From: Sinorhizobium arboris LMG 14919
GTDB lineage: Bacteria > Pseudomonadota > Alphaproteobacteria > Rhizobiales > Rhizobiaceae
Direction: 5' to 3'
DNA: 64,000 nucleotides
Assembly: GCF_000427465.1 (NCBI RefSeq)
Contig: NZ_ATYB01000014.1
Coordinates: 2,472,058-2,536,057, forward strand
Part shown: positions 38,444 to 48,787 of the stretch, piece after piece
Layout: every line of letters starts with the position of its first letter
How positions within the stretch are numbered: position 1 is the stretch's first letter
Notes under the pieces: model-generated
Told to the model about the DNA's origin: nothing
The model's input: the letters and a program-made list of their open reading frames with translations, nothing else
The model's database searches: none
Program-made: the position numbers and the translations under genes

Positions 38444-38749
38444 TCTCTGCGAAACACGGCTGGACCGCAATAGCCGGTGGTTTTCAACAGGTTGCCCGAG
38501 ATCCGGTTGGGCATGGCGCCCGGATGAAGCCGCACTGCCTGCTCGACCTTGCCAGGGAATTATTTTACTTGTACGTAAACGTAAGTGAATTTGCACACGG
38601 TCATATCGATTTGGCCTTGGGTCATCGCGATTTAGCGTCAGGAACGGCTTGTTTATGGAGCAAAAACGCGTATCGATGTCGCCAACCGACAATCAGGCCG
38701 CCCTGTTAAGGCGCATTTTCCTGCGAACGTTCTTGGAGGGAAAGATTCC
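38444..38749. other. etfB upstream region
   Basis: About 300 bp. It holds a LiuR-like inverted repeat (38567-38588) and a short ORF that overlaps the etfB start (38655-38753). No other gene is supported. Confidence 0.45.
38567..38587. promoter_or_regulatory. LiuR-like operator upstream of etfB
   Basis: The imperfect inverted repeat ACTTGTACGTAAACGTAAGT has core TACGTAAACGTAA (38572-38584), close to the LiuR/MerR-family consensus TTTACGTTTACGTAAA described for branched-chain amino-acid degradation and etf genes in proteobacteria. It is about 165 bp before etfB. No LiuR gene is in the window, so the regulator is an inference. Confidence 0.4.
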
Positions 38750-38753
38750 ATGA
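38655..38753 (+). CDS. Possible 32-aa upstream ORF overlapping etfB start
   Basis: An ATG at 38655 ([14 protein letters not shown]) runs to a TGA at 38751-38753 that overlaps the etfB ATG as ATGA. The etfB ribosome-binding site (GGAGGGA) lies within it. The ribosome-binding site of the short ORF is poor (CAGGA, about 11 bases away). Coupling is possible, but it may be chance. Confidence 0.3.
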   Translation: MEQKRVSMSPTDNQAALLRRIFLRTFLEGKIP

Positions 38754-39499
38754 AAATACTTGTGACCGTGAAGCGGGTCGTCGACTACAACGTAAAGATC
38801 CGCGTGAAGGCGGACGGTACGGGCGTCGAGCTTGCGAATGTGAAGATGTCGATGAACCCGTTCGACGAGATCTCGGTGGAAGAGGCGCTGCGGCTGAAAG
38901 AGGCCGGTAAGGCGAGCGAAGTCGTCGTCGTGTCGATCGGCCCGGCCAAGGCGGAGGAGACGCTGAGGACCGCGCTCGCCATGGGCGCCGACCGGGCGAT
39001 CCTGGTCGAGACCGACGACCAGGTCGAGCCGCTCGCCGTTGCCAAGATCGTCAAGGGAGTGGCCGAGGCGGAAGCGCCGGGGCTGATCATCGTCGGCAAG
39101 CAGGCGATCGACGACGATTCCAACCAGACCGGCCAGATGCTGTCGGCCTTGCTCGGCTGGGGCCAGGGCACCTTTGCCTCCAAGGTCGAGATCGGCGACG
39201 GCACGGTCAACGTCACGCGCGAGGTCGACGGCGGGCTGCAGACGGTGGCACTGAAGCTGCCGGCGGTGGTGACCACCGATCTCAGGCTCAATGAGCCGCG
39301 CTATGCCTCGCTGCCGAACATCATGAAGGCGAAGAAGAAGCCGCTCGACAAGAAGACCCCGGCCGATTTCGGTGTCGACACGAGCCCGCGGCTGAAAGTC
39401 TTGAAGACGGAAGAGCCGTCCGGCCGCAAGGCCGGCGTCAAGGTGAAGACGGTCGCCGAGCTCGTCGACAAGCTCAAGACCGAAGCCGGCGTGCTCTAG
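38750..39499 (+). CDS. etfB: Electron transfer flavoprotein beta subunit
   Basis: 249 aa, standard length. [38 protein letters not shown] and [20 protein letters not shown] are the ETF-beta signatures; AMP is bound between the subunits. EtfAB takes electrons from acyl-CoA and dimethylglycine-type dehydrogenases and gives them to ETF:ubiquinone oxidoreductase. It is followed by etfA after a 115-bp gap that contains a palindromic repeat, and then by a 3-hydroxybutyryl-CoA dehydrogenase. Confidence 0.97.
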   Translation: MKILVTVKRVVDYNVKIRVKADGTGVELANVKMSMNPFDEISVEEALRLKEAGKASEVVVVSIGPAKAEETLRTALAMGADRAILVETDDQVEPLAVAKIVKGVAEAEAPGLIIVGKQAIDDDSNQTGQMLSALLGWGQGTFASKVEIGDGTVNVTREVDGGLQTVALKLPAVVTTDLRLNEPRYASLPNIMKAKKKPLDKKTPADFGVDTSPRLKVLKTEEPSGRKAGVKVKTVAELVDKLKTEAGVL

Positions 39500-39502
39500 G
39501 TT

Positions 39503-39545
39503 CATGCGTCCGGAAAGTGGATGCCGGTTTCCGGACAAAAGCATG
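39503..39545. repeat. Intergenic palindromic repeat between etfB and etfA
   Basis: CATGC (39503-39507) and TCCGGAAA (39509-39516) pair with TTTCCGGA (39528-39535) and GCATG (39541-39545). Similar repeats are common between rhizobial genes. It may set the relative etfB/etfA levels by shielding mRNA. Confidence 0.65.
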
Positions 39546-39614
39546 GACGACTTTAGACTCATCGAGCTCCGATCCGGAACAGATCGTTGAGCTCAATCGA
39601 AAGGGAGATACAAA

Positions 39615-40544
<930 letters not shown>

Positions 40545-40687
40545 GGCAGCGGTCACCGGCACGAAAAAGCTGGAAAAAGCGCCGGCATGGCATTAACAAT
40601 CATACCGGGTCGGCGCTGCCGGCCCGGTATCTTTGCATCTGCGGCAGCGTCATTGCCGCAACATGTTGAACATGGGTGTTCGCTTCA

Positions 40688-41560
40688 ATGATCAAGACGG
40701 TGGGAATTATCGGCGCAGGACAGATGGGCTGCGGCATTGCCCATGTTTCGGCTGCCGCCGGATATAAGGTTCAGCTCTACGATATCGCTGCCGATCGCAT
40801 CGAGGCAGGACTTGCCACCATCAACGGCAATCTCGCGAGGCAGGTCTCGTCCGGCAAGATGACCGACGAGGACCGCAAGCGGGCGCTCTCCCTGATCAAG
40901 GGCTCAGGCGATATCAACGACCTGGCGCAGGCCGACCTCGTCATCGAGGCGGTCACCGAAGACGAAACCGTCAAGCGCAAGATTTACGGCCAGGTTTGCC
41001 CGGTCATGAGACCGGATGCGATCCTGGCGACCAATACATCGTCTCTGTCCATCACCCGGCTGGCCTCCGCGACCGATCGGCCCGAGCGTTTCATGGGCAT
41101 CCACTTCATGAACCCGGTCCCGGTCATGAAGCTTGTGGAGCTCGTACGCGGTATCGCCACGGAGGAAGAGACCTTCAAGGCGGCAAAGGAATTTGTCGCG
41201 CATCTCGACAAGACCGTCACCGTCGCCGAAGATTTTCCGGCCTTCATCGTCAATCGCATCCTCCTGCCGATGATCAACGAGGCGATCTACACGCTTTATG
41301 AAGGTGTCGGCACCGTCGATGCCATCGACACGGCCATGAAGCTCGGCGCCAACCACCCGATGGGCCCGTTGCAGCTCGCCGATTTCATTGGTCTCGACAC
41401 CTGTCTGTCGATCATGCAGGTGCTGCATGACGGCCTGGCGGATTCGAAGTATCGCCCCTGTCCGCTGCTGGTGAAATATGTCGAGGCCGGCTGGCTCGGC
41501 CGCAAGTCCGGCCGTGGTTTCTATGACTACCGGGGCGAGGTGCCCGTACCGACGCGCTGA
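40688..41560 (+). CDS. hbdA: 3-hydroxybutyryl-CoA dehydrogenase
   Basis: 290 aa from the ATG at 40688 (MIKTVGIIGAGQMGCGIAHV). NAD motif GIIGAGQMG, substrate/catalytic region GIHFMNPVPVMKLVELV (His about 140), NTSSLSITRLA and C-terminal NHPMGPLQLADFIGLD. It oxidises (S)-3-hydroxybutyryl-CoA with NAD(P). Together with the preceding etfBA it suggests acyl-CoA/butyrate-type metabolism. The symbol is by resemblance; hbd is equally usual. Confidence 0.92.
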   Translation: MIKTVGIIGAGQMGCGIAHVSAAAGYKVQLYDIAADRIEAGLATINGNLARQVSSGKMTDEDRKRALSLIKGSGDINDLAQADLVIEAVTEDETVKRKIYGQVCPVMRPDAILATNTSSLSITRLASATDRPERFMGIHFMNPVPVMKLVELVRGIATEEETFKAAKEFVAHLDKTVTVAEDFPAFIVNRILLPMINEAIYTLYEGVGTVDAIDTAMKLGANHPMGPLQLADFIGLDTCLSIMQVLHDGLADSKYRPCPLLVKYVEAGWLGRKSGRGFYDYRGEVPVPTR

Positions 41561-41591
41561 CTTTTTCAGGCGGAGCTCCTGCGGCGATCCC

Positions 41592-42266
41592 TCAGCTGCC
41601 CGCAGGCGGCGCGATCGCCGCCTCGATGAGACTCTTCGCGTCATTGCTGTCCCATACGGCCGGTCCGTTCATCGACCCCAACAGGCAGCCCTTTTCGTCG
41701 AGAAGCAAGGTAGCGGGAAGGCCGAAGGCGAGCCCCTCTTTTTTCAGCGTGTTGAAGACGCCCATCGAGGCATCGCGGTAGTAGCCGAGCGCATGAACGC
41801 CAACCTCGTCGAGAAACGCCTTCGGCTTGTCGTCGGTGCCGGTATCGATGTTGATGGCGACCACCTCGAAACGATCGCCGCCGAGCGCCTGTTGCAGGGC
41901 GTTGAGCGCCGGCATCTCCTCCCGGCACGGCACGCACCACGTGGCCCAGAGATTGACCAGAACGGTCTTGCCGGCAAAGGCGGCAAGCGTCAACGGCTTG
42001 CCGTCGGGACCTGCGAAATCGAGGCCGCCGATCGGGCGTGCGTTGGCCGCAGGCGTCATCGCGGCGACCTGACCGCGCATCAGCGGGGTGAGCGAAGCGA
42101 CTTTTTGACCTGCCAGAGGGCAGCTCGCATCGGCCGTCGCAGTGACGCTGCCATTGCCAGACCCCGTCTCCTTCACGTATACCGCAGCCGCACCGGCGAT
42201 CACGCCCAAAAGGGCGGCGAGCGCGAACAATTTCAGGACCGGAGGGCGTTTCTTCTGGTCTTGCAT
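41592..42266 (-). CDS. tlpA: TlpA-family thiol:disulfide interchange protein
   Basis: 224 aa from the ATG at 42266 ([12 protein letters not shown]), which follows GGAGAATGAA; a longer frame overlaps argH. An N-terminal membrane anchor ([19 protein letters not shown], about 13-31) precedes a periplasmic thioredoxin fold with redox site WCVPC in [18 protein letters not shown] (about 115-132). TlpA-like proteins reduce cytochrome oxidase copper sites in rhizobia. It is divergent from argH with only 25 bp between start codons, so their promoters overlap. Confidence 0.9.
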   Translation of the reverse strand: MQDQKKRPPVLKLFALAALLGVIAGAAAVYVKETGSGNGSVTATADASCPLAGQKVASLTPLMRGQVAAMTPAANARPIGGLDFAGPDGKPLTLAAFAGKTVLVNLWATWCVPCREEMPALNALQQALGGDRFEVVAINIDTGTDDKPKAFLDEVGVHALGYYRDASMGVFNTLKKEGLAFGLPATLLLDEKGCLLGSMNGPAVWDSNDAKSLIEAAIAPPAGS

Positions 42267-42291
42267 TTCATTCTCCAAGGCGGGCATCCTC

Positions 42292-43695
42292 ATGGCTGAC
42301 GGCAGTTCCGAGACGAAATCCTCCAACCAGATGTGGGGCGGTCGCTTCGCCTCGGGTCCTGACGCGATCATGGAGGAGATAAATGCCTCGATCGGCTTCG
42401 ACAAGAAGCTCTATGCCCAGGACATCCGCGGCTCAATAGCGCATGCGACGATGCTGGCCCATCAAGGCATCATTTCCGCCGAAGACAAAGACAAGATCGT
42501 TCACGGCCTCGACACGATCCTGTCAGAGATCGAAAGCGGCACCTTCGAATTCTCACGCCGCCTCGAAGACATCCACATGAACATCGAGGCGCGGCTGGCG
42601 ACGCTGATCGGCCCGGCCGCAGGGCGCCTGCATACGGCGCGCTCGCGCAACGACCAGGTCGCGCTCGATTTCCGCCTATGGGTCAAAGAAGAGCTTCGCA
42701 AGACCGAGGAAGCGCTGACCGGCCTCATCTCGGCCTTTCTCGACCGCGCCGAGGAGCATGCCGGCACGGTCATGCCCGGCTTCACCCATCTGCAGACGGC
42801 ACAGCCCGTCACCTTCGGTCATCACTGCATGGCTTATGTGGAAATGTTCGGCCGCGACCGCGCACGCGTGCGCCACGCGATCGAGCACCTGGACGAAAGC
42901 CCGATCGGCGCCGCCGCGCTTGCCGGCACCGGCTTTCCGATCGACCGGCACATGACCGCAAAGGCGCTCGGCTTCCGCGAACCGACGCGCAACTCGATCG
43001 ACACGGTTTCCGACCGCGACTTCGCGCTGGAATTCCTCTCGATCGCGGCGATCGCGGCAACGCACCTGTCGCGGCTGGCGGAGGAAATCGTCATCTGGTC
43101 GACGCCGCAATTCGGCTTCATCCGCCTGTCGGACGCCTTCTCGACCGGCTCTTCGATCATGCCGCAGAAGAAGAATCCGGATGCAGCCGAACTGGTGCGC
43201 GCCAAGACCGGCCGCATCAACGGTTCTCTGATCGCCCTTTTGACGGTGATGAAGGGCCTGCCGCTTGCCTATTCCAAGGACATGCAGGAAGACAAGGAGC
43301 AGGTCTTCGATGCGGCCGAGAGCCTCGAACTCGCAATCGCCGCCATGACCGGCATGATCCGTGACGTGACGGTACGCGCTGACCGGATGAGGGCGGCCGC
43401 CGGCTCCGGCTATTCGACGGCGACCGATCTGGCGGACTGGCTGGTGCGCGAAGCAGGCCTCCCTTTCCGCGACGCCCACCATGTAACCGGCCGCGTCGTC
43501 GCGCTTGCGGAACAGAAGAGATGCGACCTCGCCGACCTCTCGCTTGCCGAGCTGCAGACGATCAATTCCGCGATAACGGACAAAGTCTTCGACGTCCTGA
43601 CGGTCGAGGCCTCCGTCGCAAGCCGCACCAGTTTCGGCGGCACCGCGCCTGCCGAAGTCCGCAAGCAGATCGCCTGGTGGCGGGCGCGCAACTAG
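42292..43695 (+). CDS. argH: Argininosuccinate lyase
   Basis: 467 aa from the ATG at 42292 ([19 protein letters not shown]). The signature [11 protein letters not shown] holds the catalytic Ser loop; [18 protein letters not shown] and [16 protein letters not shown] are the other two superfamily regions. It splits argininosuccinate into arginine and fumarate, the last step of arginine synthesis. Downstream lie a small lipoprotein and lysA, the same order found in many proteobacteria (argH-lptM-lysA). Confidence 0.97.
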   Translation: MADGSSETKSSNQMWGGRFASGPDAIMEEINASIGFDKKLYAQDIRGSIAHATMLAHQGIISAEDKDKIVHGLDTILSEIESGTFEFSRRLEDIHMNIEARLATLIGPAAGRLHTARSRNDQVALDFRLWVKEELRKTEEALTGLISAFLDRAEEHAGTVMPGFTHLQTAQPVTFGHHCMAYVEMFGRDRARVRHAIEHLDESPIGAAALAGTGFPIDRHMTAKALGFREPTRNSIDTVSDRDFALEFLSIAAIAATHLSRLAEEIVIWSTPQFGFIRLSDAFSTGSSIMPQKKNPDAAELVRAKTGRINGSLIALLTVMKGLPLAYSKDMQEDKEQVFDAAESLELAIAAMTGMIRDVTVRADRMRAAAGSGYSTATDLADWLVREAGLPFRDAHHVTGRVVALAEQKRCDLADLSLAELQTINSAITDKVFDVLTVEASVASRTSFGGTAPAEVRKQIAWWRARN

Positions 43696-43707
43696 AGCGG
43701 GGCGAGG

Positions 43708-43738
43708 AAAAATGCGTGCGGCTTGCCGCCCGCATTCC
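43708..43738. repeat. Palindromic repeat (GTGCGGC...GCCGC type)
   Basis: AATGCG-T-GCGGC pairs with GCCGC-C-CGCATT around a TT loop. A related sequence (GTGTGCGGTTTTCCGCTCGCATG) is at 56973-56996, so this is a dispersed family. Confidence 0.6.
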
Positions 43739-43761
43739 GCGTCTCTACCCGTTAGAATCGA

Positions 43762-43804
43762 TCACGTTCATGACTTTAGGTCGACCGGACCTAAATCATC
43801 GTGA
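43762..43804. repeat. Palindromic repeat TCACG...CGTGA with TTTAGGTC core
   Basis: TCACG and ATGAC-TTTAGGTC pair with GACCTAAATCAT and CGTGA. This long imperfect palindrome is a known-looking rhizobial intergenic motif. Confidence 0.65.
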
Positions 43805-44040
43805 ACTAGAGCAGTTTCTGGTAAGTGCATGACCGTTGTGCTTGGGGAAGTGGTCGTTTCAACGATTGGAGCGCTTCACCGATTCAATCAACGCTGCGAG
43901 GCCGCCCTGCCCCGCGCAGAAACAGGGTGCACAAGGGGCTGAAAAATCGATAAGACATCGCACCGGAGTGGGACGGGGAGCGCGTTATTGCCCCACCCGC
44001 ACTCCCAGGATCAATCGGCTCTCGGCTTCGGCGAAGGGAA

Positions 44041-44241
44041 ATGACGATGATATTCAGGAAGGCCGCCCGGTTCGTGCTTCTGCTGGCAATCCCGGGCCTT
44101 GTTCTCGCCGGCTGCGGGCGTAAGGGCGATCTCGACCGACCGGGGACCACCGCCGCGATCAATACGAAAACGCCCGCCGGTACAGACGAACCGAAGCAGA
44201 CGGTCGAAGACCGGCCATTTCTGCTTGACCCCCTCCTCTGA
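44041..44241 (+). CDS. Small lipoprotein, LptM (YifL)-like
   Basis: 66 aa. The signal peptide MTMIFRKAARFVLLLAIPG ends in lipobox LAGC, with Cys at about 24 followed by GRKGDL, the conserved CGRKG(D/P)L of YifL/LptM. A second in-frame ATG lies at 44047. LptM helps mature the LptD translocon for lipopolysaccharide. Its place between argH and lysA recalls the dapF-region gene order in enterobacteria. Ascription to LptM is by motif and context only. Confidence 0.75.
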   Translation: MTMIFRKAARFVLLLAIPGLVLAGCGRKGDLDRPGTTAAINTKTPAGTDEPKQTVEDRPFLLDPLL

Positions 44242-44256
44242 GGCCTAGGAAAGACC

Positions 44257-45525
44257 GTGAACCACTTCCAATACCGCGACGGAATTCTTTACGCCGAGGA
44301 TGTGCCCGTGACGGAGATCTCGCGCGCCGTCGGTACGCCGTTCTACTGTTACTCCACCGCCACGCTGGAGCGCCATTACAAGGTCTTTTCGCAAGCCTTC
44401 GCCGATGTGGACGCCATGGTCTGCTACGCGATGAAGGCCAATTCGAACCAGGCCGTACTGAAAACGCTCGGTCGCCTCGGGGCAGGCGTGGATGTCGTAT
44501 CCGAAGGCGAACTGCGCCGCGCGCTTGCCGCCGGCATTCCGGCAAGCAGAATCATGTTCTCCGGCGTCGGCAAGACCGTGCGCGAGATGGATTTCGCTCT
44601 CGAGGCGGGCATCTATTGCTTCAACGTCGAATCCGAGCCGGAATTGGAGGTCCTAAACCAGAGAGCCGTCCGCGCCGGCAAGAGGGCGCCAGTTTCCTTC
44701 CGCATCAATCCCGATGTGGATGCCCGCACGCATGCGAAGATTTCGACCGGCAAGAAAGAGAACAAGTTCGGCATTTCCTGGGAGCGGGCACGCGGCATCT
44801 ATGCCCACGCCGCCACGCTTCCCGGCATTGAAGTGACCGGGATCGACATGCATATCGGCAGTCAGATCACCGAGCTGCAACCCTTCGACGACGCGTTCAA
44901 GCTGTTGCGCGAGCTGGTCGATACGCTGCGTTCCGACGGACATGTCATCGAGCACGTCGACATCGGCGGGGGTCTCGGTATCCCCTATCGGGAGGACAAC
45001 AACCCGCCGCCGCTCCCGGACGCCTATGCCGATATCGTCAAGAACCAGCTCAAGGGGCTCGACTGCAAGATCGTCACCGAACCGGGCCGGCTGATCGTCG
45101 GCAATGCCGGCATTCTCGTGACCGAAGTGGTCTATGTGAAGGACGGCGGCGACAAGACCTTCGTCATCGTCGATGGCGCGATGAACGATCTCATTCGTCC
45201 GACGCTGTACGAAGCCTATCACGAGATACGGCCGGTGAGGATTTCCGCCGCCAGCGCGCCGCGCATCAAGGCCGATATCGTCGGCCCGGTCTGCGAGACC
45301 GGCGACTATCTGGCACTCGATCGGGAGATGGCGATGCCAAAGCCGGGCGATCTTTTCGCGATCGGCTCGGCGGGCGCTTATGGTGCCGTGCAGTCAGGCA
45401 CTTATAACAGCCGCCTGCTGGTGCCGGAGGTGCTCGTCAAAGGCGATCGTTTCCACGTGATCCGCCCGCGCCGGGACTATGACGAACTGATCGGCCTGGA
45501 CTCGGTGCCGGACTGGCTCGGTTGA
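44257..45525 (+). CDS. lysA: Diaminopimelate decarboxylase
   Basis: 422 aa from a GTG at 44257 (MNHFQYRDGILYAED). Lys for PLP is in CYAMKANSNQAVL, the glycine-rich GGGLGIPYREDNN binds phosphate, EPGRLIVGNAG and catalytic Cys in GPVCETGDYLA are clear. It converts meso-DAP to lysine in the cytoplasm. The start is 15 bp after the lipoprotein stop, so likely one transcript from argH. The next gene, the TIGR02302 protein, follows after a 138-bp gap. Confidence 0.96.
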   Translation: MNHFQYRDGILYAEDVPVTEISRAVGTPFYCYSTATLERHYKVFSQAFADVDAMVCYAMKANSNQAVLKTLGRLGAGVDVVSEGELRRALAAGIPASRIMFSGVGKTVREMDFALEAGIYCFNVESEPELEVLNQRAVRAGKRAPVSFRINPDVDARTHAKISTGKKENKFGISWERARGIYAHAATLPGIEVTGIDMHIGSQITELQPFDDAFKLLRELVDTLRSDGHVIEHVDIGGGLGIPYREDNNPPPLPDAYADIVKNQLKGLDCKIVTEPGRLIVGNAGILVTEVVYVKDGGDKTFVIVDGAMNDLIRPTLYEAYHEIRPVRISAASAPRIKADIVGPVCETGDYLALDREMAMPKPGDLFAIGSAGAYGAVQSGTYNSRLLVPEVLVKGDRFHVIRPRRDYDELIGLDSVPDWLG

Positions 45526-45663
45526 GCCGAACGGCGCGTTCCGGTTTGGACGCCGACGGCGATCACATATTGTTTTTCGGCGCCGCCCTCGTCTTCGCCA
45601 CAAACAATGTTATCCTGACCCTAGACCGCCGGCGGTCAAAGGATCGAAAGGAAGTTTGGGCGG

Positions 45664-48321
45664 ATGACGCAATTCCGGCAGGATGAAACGCCAAGACCGC
45701 AGTCGTTCGCCAGAATGCTGGCAGCGAAGCGATTCCTTGCCCGCCTCGTTCTTTTCGCCGAAAAACTCCTGCCACGGGCGCTCCTCCCCGCCTCGCTCGT
45801 GCTTCTGTTTCTCTCCGCCGGCTGGCTCGGCCTCTTCCGGGCTGCGCCGTTCTGGCTGCACGCCGCTCTTCTTCTCGCCTTCGTCGCAGGGTTGTTCTTC
45901 GCCCTGCTGCCGCTGACCCGAATCCGCTGGCCCGAAACGCCCGAAGCGGACAGGATGCTGGAAGAACGCAACCAGCTGCCGCATCAGGCGATCCGCGTCC
46001 AGGACGATGCGCCGGCGACGGAGGGCGCATTCGGCGCCGCACTCTGGCGCGAACATCAGGCGCGTATGGCGCGTATGGTCCGGGAACTCGATGCGGGTCT
46101 GCCGCGTCCCGATATCGCTCGGCATGATCCCTGGGCGCTGAGGGCCGTCCCCGTCCTGCTTGCCTGCATTGCCTTCGCCTATTCCTATTCGAACCGCGCC
46201 GGGCTGGTTTCGGATGCCTTCCGGCTTCCCGAGCGGGAAGCCACGGCTGCCGACATCCGCATCGATGCATGGGTGACGCCGCCCGCCTATACCGGCCGCG
46301 CACCGATCTTTCTTACGGGCCGTCAGGACGCAGCGGGCCCGATCCAGGGCAAGGATCGACAGGCCGAAGATCTGCAGGAGCAAGCTCCGATCACGATACC
46401 GCAGTTCAGCGACCTTACGGTGCGGATAACCGGCTCCGGGGCCGACGAAACGGTCAGTTACGCCGCGGCAGACGACGAGCCGGTGGTAATCCCGCCGTCG
46501 GACGCCAAGGCAGAGGCGGCATCCAGGCCGGAAGCGCCAAAGCCTGAAGCGCCCCAGGCTTCACCCAATGCGGTACGCAATCACGTTTACAAGATCGCCA
46601 AGGACGGAACGCTCTCCGTCGGCGGCCAGAGCTGGAGCTTCAAGATCACGCCGGACAGCGTGCCCGGCATCGCTTTCGACGGTGCACCGCGTCCAACCGT
46701 CAATGCAGCGCTCGATATCAGCTACCTGGCCCATGACGACTACGGCGTCGCGCAGGCCTGGGCCGAGATCAAGCCGCTCGAAGAGCCCGCAAAGAATGCT
46801 CATCCGCTCTACGGTCCACCCGAATATCGCCTCGACCTCCCGCGCCGCAATGCTCGCGAAGCAAAGGGCACCACGAGCCGCAATCTGAGTGAGCATCCGC
46901 TTGCCGGCAAGCGCGTGAGCATCACGCTGGTCACACGGGATGCAGCCGGCCAGGAGGGACGAAGCGTACCGCAGGAGATCGTTCTGCCGGCGCGCCGGTT
47001 CTTCGAACCCCTTGCGGCTGCCGTCGCCGAGCAGCGGCAGGTCTTCGCGCTGGACACCAATCAATTGCCGCGCGCGATCGACCTCAACGACGCGCTGACG
47101 CTTTACCCCGAGGAGACGATTCCGGATGTCACGCACTTCCTGCTGCTGAAGTCGGCACGCACACGCATGCAGCTCGCCCGTAACGACGACATGCTGCGCG
47201 ATGCCGCCGACCATCTGTGGGAAATTGCGCTCGGCATTGAGGACGGCGACCTGTCGCTCGCTGACCGGCGGCTGCGCGACGCGCAGCAGAAACTGTCGGA
47301 CGCGCTCGAGCGCAACGCCCCGGACGAAGAAATCGCACGCCTGATGGACGAGCTTCGCCAGGCGATGCAGGAATACATGCGGGCGCTCGCCGAGCAGGCT
47401 GCGAAGAATCCCGCTGTCGCCGCCAACCCCGAGATGAACAACGTACTGCGCCAGCAGGATCTGCAGAAGATGATGGACCAGATCGAAAATCTGGCCCGCT
47501 CCGGCGCCCGCGATCAGGCGCGGCAGATGCTCTCCGAACTGCAGAGAATGATGAATAATCTCCAGGCCGGACGCATGCAGCAGCAGATGGGCGAGCAGAA
47601 CAACGCCATGCGGCAGCAGATGGACAAGCTAGGCGAGCTGATGCAGAAGCAGCAGCAGTTGATGGACGAAACCTTCAAGCTCGACCAGGCACTGCGCGAC
47701 CGGATGCAGCGCGGCGATCCGCTCGATGGCGAGGACGAGGAACTCTTCGGGCAGGACATGCCCCAGGAGCCCGGGCAGCAGGGTGACCCCAACGGGCAAC
47801 CCAACCCGCTGGACGAAATGACCGCCGAGCAATTGAAGGAGGCTCTCAAACAATTGAGAGAGCAGCAGGAATCACTTGGAAAGCAGCTCGGTGACCTGCA
47901 GAAGGGGCTCGAGAACCTGGGTATCAAGCCTGGCAAGGGCTTCGGCCAGGCGCAGCGCGAGATGGAAGGTGCTGCCGGCGCTCTCGGGAAGGGCCAGGGC
48001 GAGCAGGCGGTCGGCAGCCAGGGCAGAGCGCTGCAGGCGCTGCGCGAGGGTGCGCAGGACATGATGAACCAGATGCAGGCTCAGGGACAGGGGCAAGGTC
48101 CCGGACAGGGCATTCCGCAATACGGCCAGAACGGGCGTGACCCGCTCGGCCGCCGACAGCAAAACGCCGGACCCGATTTCGGCAATCAGGTGAAGGTGCC
48201 GGACGAGATCGATACTCAGCGCGCCCGCCAAATCCTCGAAGAGATCCGGCGCAAGCTGGGCGACAGCCTATCGCCCGAGCTGGAGCGGCAGTATCTCGAG
48301 CGACTGCTCGACATGCGGTGA
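45664..48321 (+). CDS. TIGR02302 family (DUF4175) membrane protein
   Basis: 885 aa. Two or three N-terminal membrane helices (LLPASLVLLFLSAGWLGLF region, and AVPVLLACIAFAYSY near 160) precede a long periplasmic region (DUF4175: WVTPPAYTGRAPIFL, DDYGVAQAWAEI). The second half is Gln/Met/Asp-rich and helical, with repeated MQQQMGEQNNAMRQQMDKL and a glycine/Gln stretch (GQGQGPGQG), then the conserved end ARQILEEIRRKLGD. It is a conserved alphaproteobacterial inner-membrane protein of unknown function, resembling a surface/adhesin-like coiled coil. Confidence 0.88.
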   Translation: MTQFRQDETPRPQSFARMLAAKRFLARLVLFAEKLLPRALLPASLVLLFLSAGWLGLFRAAPFWLHAALLLAFVAGLFFALLPLTRIRWPETPEADRMLEERNQLPHQAIRVQDDAPATEGAFGAALWREHQARMARMVRELDAGLPRPDIARHDPWALRAVPVLLACIAFAYSYSNRAGLVSDAFRLPEREATAADIRIDAWVTPPAYTGRAPIFLTGRQDAAGPIQGKDRQAEDLQEQAPITIPQFSDLTVRITGSGADETVSYAAADDEPVVIPPSDAKAEAASRPEAPKPEAPQASPNAVRNHVYKIAKDGTLSVGGQSWSFKITPDSVPGIAFDGAPRPTVNAALDISYLAHDDYGVAQAWAEIKPLEEPAKNAHPLYGPPEYRLDLPRRNAREAKGTTSRNLSEHPLAGKRVSITLVTRDAAGQEGRSVPQEIVLPARRFFEPLAAAVAEQRQVFALDTNQLPRAIDLNDALTLYPEETIPDVTHFLLLKSARTRMQLARNDDMLRDAADHLWEIALGIEDGDLSLADRRLRDAQQKLSDALERNAPDEEIARLMDELRQAMQEYMRALAEQAAKNPAVAANPEMNNVLRQQDLQKMMDQIENLARSGARDQARQMLSELQRMMNNLQAGRMQQQMGEQNNAMRQQMDKLGELMQKQQQLMDETFKLDQALRDRMQRGDPLDGEDEELFGQDMPQEPGQQGDPNGQPNPLDEMTAEQLKEALKQLREQQESLGKQLGDLQKGLENLGIKPGKGFGQAQREMEGAAGALGKGQGEQAVGSQGRALQALREGAQDMMNQMQAQGQGQGPGQGIPQYGQNGRDPLGRRQQNAGPDFGNQVKVPDEIDTQRARQILEEIRRKLGDSLSPELERQYLERLLDMR

Positions 48322-48356
48322 TGATTTATGGCCTTCGGCGCTTGCGCGCGTCGCGG

Positions 48357-48404
48357 CCCCTCATCCGGCCTGCCGGCCGCCTCCTCCCGCAGGCGGGGCG
48401 AAGG
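48357..48404. repeat. Rhizobial intergenic repeat (CCCCTCATCCGGCCTGCCGG type)
   Basis: The sequence CCCCTCATCCGGCCTGCCGG and CCCGCAGGCGGGGCGAAGGA is a well-known-looking dispersed repeat in rhizobial spacers, with GC-rich stem-forming parts. It lies between the TIGR02302 gene and the convergent cpdR. Confidence 0.5.
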
Positions 48405-48427
48405 AGCGCATTACCCTGTGAACGGCG

Positions 48428-48787
48428 TCAGGCGGCCAGCGCCAGCGCTACGGCCTTGCGAATGTCGGGCAGTGAAAACGGCTTCTCGATGACGTCGACG
48501 ACCTTGCCGGAGAGGTCGTCGGCACGCTCGCGTTGCTCGGCGTACCCGGTCATCAACAGGATTTTCAATGCCGGAAAAGCGGCGGACGCCTGATGCGCAA
48601 GTTCGATGCCGTCCATGACGGGCATCCGGATATCGGACAGCAGCAGGTCGAACGGCTGATCGCGAAGGCAGGCGAGTCCATCGGCTCCATCCCCTGCTTC
48701 GACCGTTTCGTGCCCATCGAGCCGCAAAGCGCGCGCGACGAACGAGCGCAAGCCATCTTCATCCTCGGTGATCAGGATTTTCGCCAT
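48428..48787 (-). CDS. cpdR: CpdR-family single-domain response regulator
   Basis: 119 aa from the second ATG (48787, MAKILITEDEDGLRSFV). It is a lone receiver domain: acidic triad EDED at 8-11, phospho-Asp in LLLSDIRMPVMDGIEL (about 52), T of MTGYAEQRERA and the KPFSLPDI Lys. The AEQRERADDL block and end are typical of CpdR. In Caulobacter and Sinorhizobium, unphosphorylated CpdR directs ClpXP to degrade CtrA-class regulators. Neighbours do not include CckA/ChpT. Assignment to CpdR1 is by motif. Confidence 0.88.
   Translation of the reverse strand: MAKILITEDEDGLRSFVARALRLDGHETVEAGDGADGLACLRDQPFDLLLSDIRMPVMDGIELAHQASAAFPALKILLMTGYAEQRERADDLSGKVVDVIEKPFSLPDIRKAVALALAA

Larger units (their letters stand above)
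43696..44040. other. Repeat-containing spacer between argH and lipoprotein gene
   Basis: About 345 bp with no protein gene supported. It holds two palindromic repeats (43708-43733 and 43762-43804) that are likely rhizobial intergenic elements, and no clear promoter. Confidence 0.5.
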
